Notes under the pieces: generated by a model
Databases searched by the model: none
Seen by the model: the letters and a program-made list of their open reading frames with translations, nothing else
What the model was told of the DNA's origin: nothing
Program-made: the position numbers and the translations under genes
Assembly (NCBI RefSeq): GCF_000282995.1
Contig: NZ_ALEE01000333.1
Coordinates: 1 to 5,496 of the forward strand
DNA from: Melaminivora alkalimesophila
GTDB lineage: Bacteria > Pseudomonadota > Gammaproteobacteria > Burkholderiales > Burkholderiaceae_C
Reading direction: 5' to 3'
DNA length: 5,496 nucleotides
Shown here: positions 1 through 3,384 of the stretch, in pieces
Numbering within the stretch: position 1 is the stretch's first letter
How the letters are laid out: every line of letters starts with the position of its first letter

Positions 1-2
1 TG

Positions 3-284
3 GCGGCCGGCGCGCGCGTGTGGCTGGCGCCGGGGATGATGCACGCCAAGGCCGTGCTGGTGGACGATGATCTGGCGCTTGCCGGCTCGCTCAACCTGGA
101 TGCGCGCAGCCTGTTCCTGAACTACGAGGCGATGACCGCCTTCTACGACGAGGCGGACGTGCGCTGGCTGTCCGACTGGTGCGCGCAGCAGGTCGCCCAG
201 GCACGGCCCTACGCAGCGCACCGGCCCTCGCTGCTGCGCGACATGGGAGAGGGCGTGGTGCGCGCCCTGGGTTTTCAGCTGTAG
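3..284 (+). CDS. Phospholipase D / cardiolipin synthase family protein, C-terminal fragment
   Basis: Only the last 93 codons are in the window; the frame is open to the left edge, so the start lies upstream. The GTG at 18 is internal and should not be taken as the start. The fragment holds the second HKD motif of the phospholipase D superfamily: H14, K16 and D21 of the visible part (HAKAVLVD, from about base 42), followed by GSLNLDARS and then LNYE, the usual downstream signature. In this family the His and Lys of two HKD motifs carry out phosphatidyl transfer. Bacterial cardiolipin synthases join two phosphatidylglycerols, or a phosphatidylglycerol with another phospholipid, at the inner membrane. 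About 70 residues follow the motif, which fits a natural C-terminus ending in GFQL. The ClsA, ClsB or ClsC subtype cannot be decided from this part, and another PLD-type phosphatidyltransferase is possible. The gene is followed by a hairpin that overlaps its stop codon. Confidence 0.9.
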   Translation, partial: AAGARVWLAPGMMHAKAVLVDDDLALAGSLNLDARSLFLNYEAMTAFYDEADVRWLSDWCAQQVAQARPYAAHRPSLLRDMGEGVVRALGFQL

Positions 285-314
285 GCCGGCTTCAGGGTCG
301 GTCCGCGCCTACAG
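279..314 (+). terminator. Hairpin overlapping the stop codon of the PLD-family gene
   Basis: CTGTAGGC at 279-286 is a perfect inverted repeat of GCCTACAG at 307-314. The stem can extend by CGG 287-289 with CCG 303-305 across a one-base bulge, leaving a 13-nt loop. The TAG stop codon sits in the left arm. There is no T-run after it, so it is not a canonical rho-independent terminator. It may be an mRNA 3' end structure or one arm of a dispersed intergenic repeat (see the CCTACAG finding). Confidence 0.35.
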
Positions 315-357
315 GGCGGGCACGCCGAAGAACTAGCCTGGGGCCGTTTCCCGCAAC

Positions 358-364
358 GAGGAGG
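358..364 (+). promoter_or_regulatory. Ribosome binding site of the single-span membrane protein
   Basis: GAGGAGG at 358-364 lies four bases before the ATG at 369. It is a near-perfect Shine-Dalgarno sequence at slightly short spacing. It is the main evidence that the downstream small, unrecognised reading frame is translated and that this ATG is its start. Confidence 0.75.
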
Positions 365-368
365 CCCC

Positions 369-776
369 ATGCCCGCAGATTCTCCCACTCCGCCCCGCCC
401 TCAGCCGCGCCCTGGAGCGCCCCGCCGCGGCCCTGCCGAGAAAGCCCCCCCGGGGCCCACGGGCCGCCACGAGAAGCGGGCCCGCAATATCGTCCTGATC
501 GCGCTGGCACTGCTGGTCGTCGCCGTGCTGGGTTTCAACCTGCTGGCGCCCCGGGACCGGCTGCAGGCGCCCGATGCCCCCCGGGACGCCGTTGGAAGCC
601 ACCAGGAAGAGCGCCCACAGGCGACCACCACCGCACCCGGCGACGGCAGCGTGTCGCGCAGCACGCCGGAGGCCGCGGACACGCCCACCCCTGCGGGCCG
701 CGAGCGCATGGGTGCACCCGCGCTGTCCAATCCGCAGCCCGAGCCGCTCCGCCAGGAATCGCAGCCGGCGCGCTGA
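369..776 (+). CDS. Hypothetical proline-rich protein with one transmembrane segment
   Basis: A 135-residue protein that I do not recognise. Residues 1-39 are rich in Pro, Arg and Ala and end in a basic stretch (HEKRAR, 34-39). Residues 41-60, from IVLIALALL to FNLLA, form one clear hydrophobic membrane segment. Residues 61-135 are polar and low in complexity, rich in Pro, Ala, Thr, Glu and Gln, with no cysteines or catalytic motif. By the positive-inside rule the N-terminus should be cytoplasmic and the roughly 75-residue tail periplasmic. The GAGGAGG ribosome binding site and the isolated hydrophobic block in an otherwise polar protein support it as real. It overlaps no other credible gene and converges with the isochorismatase-fold gene. 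Disordered proline-rich periplasmic tails can act as spacers or bind peptidoglycan, but no function can be assigned. Residual doubt comes from the biased composition, since GC-rich DNA easily yields Pro/Ala/Arg-rich frames. Confidence 0.72.
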   Translation: MPADSPTPPRPQPRPGAPRRGPAEKAPPGPTGRHEKRARNIVLIALALLVVAVLGFNLLAPRDRLQAPDAPRDAVGSHQEERPQATTTAPGDGSVSRSTPEAADTPTPAGRERMGAPALSNPQPEPLRQESQPAR

Positions 777-777
777 A

Positions 778-796
778 GCGCCCCGTGCCGGGGCGC
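778..796. terminator. GC-rich hairpin between convergent genes, possible bidirectional terminator
   Basis: GCGCCCCG (778-785) and CGGGGCGC (789-796) form a perfect 8-bp stem with a 3-nt loop. It starts two bases after the stop codon of the + strand single-span protein gene and ends seven bases before the stop of the - strand hydrolase gene. This is the position expected of a shared terminator. Neither side has a proper T-run, so termination efficiency is uncertain. Confidence 0.45.
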
Positions 797-803
797 CGCG
801 GGC

Positions 804-1406
804 TCAGGCGGCCTGGTCGTCCTGCGCGACGGCCGGGCGCACCGAGCAATCGAAGGCTTCCTCCAGCTGGCGGACGGCACGCTCCCAGCGCTCGGGCGTC
901 TCGGAGGCGATGCAGTCCTGCGGCACCCAGACCTCGTGCCCCAACATGCGCGCATCCGTGGCGCTGAGCATCACGCACATGTCGGCGGCCCAGCCGACGA
1001 TGACCAGCTTGCGCGCCTTCATCTTGCCCAGCAGGTGCTGCAGCGGCGTGGAGTGGAAGGCCGAGTGTTGCGGCTTGAGGATCACCAGGTCCTCGGGGCC
1101 GGGGGCGAGCAGCCGGGCGATCTCGCCGCGCCCATCGGACAGCGCCTGGCAGGCCGCCAGGATGTCGCCGAACTGGCTGTGCCAGGTGCCGTAGTTGTCG
1201 TTGGCGTAGATGGCGGCGCTGCCCGAGCGCGCCAGGCGCCGCTTGAGGCGGTCGATGCGCCGCGCGGCGGCCTGGGCATGGGGCAGCAGGTCGGCGGCCG
1301 CGGGGAAGTTCATCGGGTTGATGACGTCCACGAGCAGCAACACCTGCTCGCTCTCGGGCAGGGGCGTGCTCTGCAGGGTAGAAGGACGAAGGGGGCTGGG
1401 AGGCAT
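804..1406 (-). CDS. Isochorismatase-family cysteine hydrolase
   Basis: A 200-residue protein, the normal length for the family. The expected catalytic triad is visible: D27 in LLLVDVIN, K111 in ILKPQHSAF, and nucleophile C144 in GWAADMCVMLSA. The GWAAD stretch before the Cys matches the family's conserved loop with a cis-peptide bond. The fold is an alpha/beta Rossmann-like domain that hydrolyses amide or ether bonds in small molecules, as in nicotinamidase, isochorismatase, N-carbamoylsarcosine amidase and ureidoacrylate hydrolase. The substrate cannot be read from the sequence. No signal peptide is seen, so it is probably cytoplasmic. The ATG at 1404-1406 is the only usable start: an in-frame TAA lies 48 bases upstream with no ATG, GTG or TTG between, and later starts would remove or crowd D27. 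No Shine-Dalgarno sequence precedes this ATG; the leader is C-rich. It transcribes away from the PRC-barrel gene and towards the single-span protein gene, so it appears monocistronic. Confidence 0.92.
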   Translation of the reverse strand: MPPSPLRPSTLQSTPLPESEQVLLLVDVINPMNFPAAADLLPHAQAAARRIDRLKRRLARSGSAAIYANDNYGTWHSQFGDILAACQALSDGRGEIARLLAPGPEDLVILKPQHSAFHSTPLQHLLGKMKARKLVIVGWAADMCVMLSATDARMLGHEVWVPQDCIASETPERWERAVRQLEEAFDCSVRPAVAQDDQAA

Positions 1407-1441
1407 GGCGGGCTGGGGAGAGGGGCACCCCGCGGGCTGGG
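1393..1441. repeat. Three GGGCTGGG octamers at the start of the isochorismatase-fold gene
   Basis: GGGCTGGG occurs at 1393-1400, 1410-1417 and 1434-1441, and so reads CCCAGCCC in the hydrolase mRNA. The first copy is inside its codons 2-5 and the other two are in its leader. Copies start 17 and 24 bases apart. Together with further G-runs to 1425, the + strand has five runs of three or more G within 35 bases, a loose G-quadruplex pattern. Confidence 0.6.
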
Positions 1442-1452
1442 GCGTGGCGCAA

Positions 1453-1635
1453 CCTTAGGACCGCCGCGCTGGGGCCGGCGTAGGACGTTCCTGCGTTCGG
1501 GGCCGGCCGCGCCACCGGGCGCCGTGGGAGCCAGGACGACCCGGCGCGGCCGATCGTTGGGCATGGCGGCAGGCGGCCGTCCTACAGCCGGGTGGGGGCG
1601 GCGGGCGACAAGGCGGCGGCCGCGGCCTTCCTAGG
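1453..1635. repeat. Nested inverted repeats, possible structured intergenic element
   Basis: Innermost, CGGCCGCGCC (1504-1513) is a perfect 10-bp inverted repeat of 1543-1552. Outside it, CCTGC (1490-1494) pairs with GCAGG (1569-1573). Next, CCGGCGTAGGACG (1475-1487) pairs with 1578-1591 with a single unpaired base. An outer imperfect pair joins 1453-1468 with 1621-1635. The arms are in nested order, so one long hairpin could form. GC-rich DNA folds easily, but the GTAGGAC/GTCCTAC arm contains A/T positions and is less likely by chance. It resembles a palindromic intergenic repeat (REP/BIME-like or MITE-like), but I cannot show other copies. Confidence 0.45.
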
Positions 1636-1637
1636 AT

Positions 1638-1666
1638 GGAACCGTCCGTTTCGGATGCGTCCGTCT
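1638..1666 (+). promoter_or_regulatory. Candidate ECF-sigma-like promoter for the PRC-barrel gene
   Basis: GGAACC at 1638-1643 resembles the -35 element of extracytoplasmic-function sigma factors, and CGTCT at 1662-1666 resembles their -10 element. The gap between GGAAC and CGTC is 19 bases, a little longer than usual. A start near 1672 would give a leader of about 45 nt, reasonable for the ATG at 1719. Envelope-stress control would suit a secreted PRC-barrel protein. This is a motif match only; the elements also overlap a direct repeat that may explain them otherwise. Confidence 0.25.
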
Positions 1667-1669
1667 CGG
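1643..1669 (+). repeat. 12-bp imperfect direct repeat upstream of the PRC-barrel gene
   Basis: CGTCCGTTTCGG (1643-1654) is followed by CGTCCGTCTCGG (1658-1669), one mismatch in 12, with copies starting 15 bases apart. It lies 50-76 bases before the PRC-barrel start codon. It could be a tandem regulator site or a local duplication; nothing in the window identifies a partner protein. Confidence 0.5.
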
Positions 1670-1702
1670 CTCCGCAATTTCACCATCGACCACAACCAAC
1701 GC

Positions 1703-1710
1703 AAAGGAAA
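1703..1710 (+). promoter_or_regulatory. Ribosome binding site of the PRC-barrel gene
   Basis: AAAGGAAA at 1703-1710 (core AGGA 1705-1708) lies eight bases before the ATG at 1719, in an A-rich, probably unstructured leader. It supports that start, which also opens a good signal peptide. Confidence 0.75.
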
Positions 1711-1718
1711 ACACAGCC

Positions 1719-2123
1719 ATGAAACTTCTCAAGCATGCACTGGCCGCTGCCGTCGTTGCCACCGTTCCCTTCGTCGCCCAGGCCCAGGTCGCGGGCGGTA
1801 CCGTCCTCGGCGTCACGGAGACCGTGAGCGCCCGCCTGGCCAACGGCTGGAGTGTCAAGAAGGCCATCCTGGGCGAGAGCGTCTACAACGATGCCAACAA
1901 GTCCGAGGAAGTCGGCAAGGTGGATGACATCATCATCGACACCGAGGGCTACGTCTCCTACGCCATCGTGAACGCCAGCAAGTACCTGGGCCTGTCGAGC
2001 CACCTGGTGGCCGTGCCCGTGGAGCAGTTCAAGGTCGAGAACGGCCACATCGTGCTGCCGGGCGTGACCAAGGAGGGCCTGCGCAACGTGCCGAAGTTCG
2101 AGTACGCCAAGGCGAAGAAGTAA
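1719..2123 (+). CDS. Periplasmic PRC-barrel domain protein
   Basis: A 134-residue protein. Residues 1-22 form a Sec signal peptide: basic n-region (K2, K5), hydrophobic core to about F18, and an AQA motif at 20-22, so cleavage is expected between A22 and Q23. After a short linker, roughly residues 47-106 match a PRC-barrel: GESVYND, then VGKVDDIIID, the SYAIV strand, and HLVAVPVEQF. PRC-barrels are small beta-barrels best known from photosynthetic reaction centre subunit H and the ribosome maturation factor RimM, where they bind protein or RNA. Secreted single-domain versions are common in proteobacteria and of largely unknown function, often linked to stress responses. The C-terminus (KFEYAKAKK) is basic and has no membrane segment, so the mature protein is probably soluble in the periplasm. 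The gene stands alone: a structured region lies upstream and a strong terminator directly downstream. The fold is well supported; the cellular role is not. Confidence 0.92.
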   Translation: MKLLKHALAAAVVATVPFVAQAQVAGGTVLGVTETVSARLANGWSVKKAILGESVYNDANKSEEVGKVDDIIIDTEGYVSYAIVNASKYLGLSSHLVAVPVEQFKVENGHIVLPGVTKEGLRNVPKFEYAKAKK

Positions 2124-2171
2124 GAGTAAGCCAGCCGGGCCCGAAGCGCCCGCCGCTCCTGTTGCCCTGAG

Positions 2172-2201
2172 CCCGCCGCGCCGCAAGGCCGGCGGGTTTT
2201 T
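2172..2201 (+). terminator. Rho-independent terminator after the PRC-barrel gene
   Basis: CCCGCCG (2172-2178) pairs with CGGCGGG (2190-2196). The stem continues as GCC (2180-2182) with GGC (2187-2189) past a one-base bulge and closes on a GCAA tetraloop of the GNRA type. Five T residues follow at 2197-2201. It lies 48 bases after the PRC-barrel stop and should insulate that gene from the pirin gene. Confidence 0.92.
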
Positions 2202-2355
2202 CGCGTGCGCGAGGCATTCGCCCGTTCCGTGGATCGGTGCGTACCGAATCCTGGCCCTTTGGATCGGCGGATCGCACCCGAAATGGGACAGGAGGGCGGG
2301 CGCGCCGGCACCAGGGCGCGTCCGCCATGCATTGCCACCCCCCAAGGAGAAAACC
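2202..2355 (+). other. Pirin gene leader with a GGATCG cluster
   Basis: The 154 bases between the PRC-barrel terminator and the pirin start hold no gene I can support. GGATCG occurs at 2231-2236, 2261-2266 and 2269-2274; the first two share the octamer TGGATCGG with starts exactly 30 bases apart. GGTGCG (2236-2241) is also an inverted repeat of CGCACC (2273-2278), bracketing the cluster. These could be regulator sites. I see no clear -35/-10 pair. Because of the upstream terminator, the pirin promoter must lie here. Confidence 0.4.
2344..2349 (+). promoter_or_regulatory. Ribosome binding site deciding the pirin start
   Basis: AAGGAG at 2344-2349 is followed by a six-base spacer and ATG at 2356. 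This fixes the start at 2356. The alternative in-frame TTG at 2332 would add eight residues and place the Shine-Dalgarno sequence inside the coding region. Confidence 0.85.
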
Positions 2356-3234
2356 ATGACCGCACGCAGCATCCGCCAGATCATCCCGGCCCAGCCCACC
2401 TCCGACGGGGCCGGCGTCCGGCTCTACCGCAGCCTGGGCAGCCAGGGCGGCGCTCGCCTGGATCCCTTCCTGATGCTCGACGAGTTCGGCACCGAGAACC
2501 CGGACGACTACATCGCCGGCTTCCCCAGCCACCCGCACCGCGGCTTCGAGACCGTGACCTACATGCTCGACGGCCACATGCAGCACAGGGACCACCTGGG
2601 CAACGTGGGCGACCTTGGCCCCGGGGGCGTGCAGTGGATGACTGCCGGGCGCGGCGTGATCCACTCGGAGATGCCGATGCAGGAGGAGGGGCGGATGCGC
2701 GGCTTCCAGCTGTGGGTCAACCTGCCGGCGGCCGAGAAGATGAAGCCGGCGCACTACCGCGACATCCCGGCGGCAGAAATCCCGCAACTGGCGCTGCCGG
2801 GCGGCGGCCGGGTGAAGGTGATCGCCGGCACGGCGCGGGTGGATGGCGAGGCGGTCGAGGGGGCCATCAACCGCGCCAGCGCACCGCTGTCGACCGACCC
2901 GCTGTACCTGGACGTGCAGCTGGGCGCGGGCGAAGGTTTTGCCCACCCGCTGCAGCCGGGCTACAACGCCCTGGTCTATGTGTTCGAGGGGACGGTCACC
3001 GTGCAGGGCGGCGGCCGCGAGACCACGCTGGATACGCGCAGCGCCGGCGTGCTGGACGCGGCAGGCGATGGACTGCAGCTGCAGGCCGGGCCGCAGGGCG
3101 CGCGCTTCCTGCTGCTGGCCGGCAAGCCGATCGGCGAGCCGGTGGTGCAGTACGGCCCCTTCGTGATGAACACCCGCGAGGAGATCATGCAGGCGATGCA
3201 GGACTACCAGGATGGCGTCTTCGTGGCTGCATGA
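2356..3234 (+). CDS. Pirin family protein (bicupin metalloprotein)
   Basis: A 292-residue protein, typical pirin length. The N-terminal cupin carries the pirin signature: FPSHPHRGFET gives H59 and H61, and VIHSEMP gives H103 and E105, the four metal ligands known from human pirin and E. coli YhhW, so the metal site is intact. LDPFLMLDEFG (35-45) and GGVQWMTAGRG (90-100) are further family blocks. The C-terminal cupin follows from about residue 180 (PLYLDVQLGAG, then NALVYVFEG) and ends in the conserved YGPFVMNTREEI segment. Pirins bind iron or other divalent metals. Some show quercetin 2,3-dioxygenase activity, others modulate transcription factors or metabolic enzymes; which applies here cannot be told. 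No signal peptide or membrane segment is present, so it should be cytoplasmic. The gene is preceded by the PRC-barrel terminator and followed by a convergent tRNA gene, so it is probably transcribed alone. Confidence 0.95.
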   Translation: MTARSIRQIIPAQPTSDGAGVRLYRSLGSQGGARLDPFLMLDEFGTENPDDYIAGFPSHPHRGFETVTYMLDGHMQHRDHLGNVGDLGPGGVQWMTAGRGVIHSEMPMQEEGRMRGFQLWVNLPAAEKMKPAHYRDIPAAEIPQLALPGGGRVKVIAGTARVDGEAVEGAINRASAPLSTDPLYLDVQLGAGEGFAHPLQPGYNALVYVFEGTVTVQGGGRETTLDTRSAGVLDAAGDGLQLQAGPQGARFLLLAGKPIGEPVVQYGPFVMNTREEIMQAMQDYQDGVFVAA

Positions 3235-3245
3235 AGATGCCACCG

Positions 3246-3267
3246 CCGGCGCCAGGTGCGACGCCGG
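3246..3267. terminator. Weak hairpin between the pirin gene and the convergent tRNA gene
   Basis: CCGGCG (3246-3251) and CGCCGG (3262-3267) form a 6-bp stem with a 10-nt loop in the 44-base gap between the pirin stop and the tRNA 3' end. The position suits a terminator for either side, but there is no T-run on either strand. Confidence 0.3.
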
Positions 3268-3271
3268 GGAT

Positions 3272-3373
3272 CGGCAATTGGTCCCCCCGACAGGAATCGA
3301 ACCTGTATCTGGCGCTTAGGAGGCGCCCGTTCTATCCATTGAACTACGGGGAGCTGGGCCGAACCGGCAATTG
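3272..3373. repeat. 9-bp direct repeats flanking the tRNA-Arg gene
   Basis: CGGCAATTG occurs at 3272-3280 and again at 3365-3373, in the same orientation and 93 bases apart, on either side of the tRNA gene. The left copy overlaps two bases of the encoded CCA. The core CAATTG is itself a palindrome, so the copies can also be read as inverted repeats. The match stops at nine bases on both sides. Confidence 0.5.
3279..3353 (-). tRNA. tRNA-Arg, anticodon CCU
   Basis: The complement of this segment folds as a full cloverleaf of 75 nt including an encoded CCA (3279-3281). The acceptor stem is CTCCCCG/CGGGGGG, with C1-G72 and one U2-G71 wobble pair. TA at positions 8-9 precedes a D-arm with a GTTC/GAAC stem. 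The anticodon stem GGCGC/GCGCC encloses the loop CTCCTAA with anticodon CCU at 3318-3320. A 4-nt variable loop is followed by the T-arm ACAGG/CCTGT with loop TTCGATT. The discriminator is A73. It decodes AGG, a rare codon in such GC-rich genomes. It lies 31 nt downstream of tamB on the same strand, so it could be released from a tamB read-through transcript or have its own promoter. C1 rather than G1 is less common for a tRNA 5' end, but the stem is complete, so I read the gene as functional. Confidence 0.95.
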
Positions 3374-3384
3374 TATGCGGCCCT

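Larger units (their letters stand above)
1407..1718. other. Divergent intergenic region, about 310 bp, without a convincing gene
   Basis: This stretch separates the start codons of the - strand hydrolase and the + strand PRC-barrel gene. Reading frames cross it on both strands, but none has a ribosome binding site or protein-like composition, so I regard it as non-coding. From left to right it holds two GGGCTGGG octamers, a set of nested inverted repeats built on TAGGA/TCCTA words (1453-1635), a 12-bp imperfect direct repeat (1643-1669), an AT-richer stretch from about 1676, and the PRC-barrel gene's ribosome binding site. It must carry promoters for both flanking genes. Only a weak candidate is visible on the + side and none on the - side. 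Confidence 0.7.

Noticed and set aside
179..967. 262-codon + strand frame overlapping the PLD-family end, the single-span gene and the hydrolase 3' end.
   Set aside because: Arg/Pro/Ala-rich with no domain, and it conflicts with three better-supported genes. The single-span protein in another frame has a proper ribosome binding site and a membrane segment.
535..1515. 326-codon - strand frame overlapping the isochorismatase-fold gene.
   Set aside because: The other - strand frame (804-1406) carries the full catalytic triad and family length. This one is a low-complexity shadow crossing the structured intergenic region.
1591..1607. G-rich run resembling a G-quadruplex.
   Set aside because: Only three runs of three or more G plus one pair of G, so it falls short of a four-run motif.
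2332..2355. TTG at 2332 as a longer pirin start.
   Set aside because: AAGGAG at 2344-2349 is ideally placed for the ATG at 2356 and would be coding if TTG were used. The ATG start gives a normal pirin N-terminus.
2029..3243. 404-codon open frame on the - strand opposite the pirin and PRC-barrel genes.
   Set aside because: It runs antisense through the strong terminator and two confidently identified genes. Its His/Arg/Ala-rich composition matches a complement-strand shadow, and it has no convincing start.
3279..3353. tRNA gene as the attachment site of a genomic island.
   Set aside because: No integrase, no duplicated tRNA 3' end in the window, and both neighbours look like ordinary chromosomal genes.
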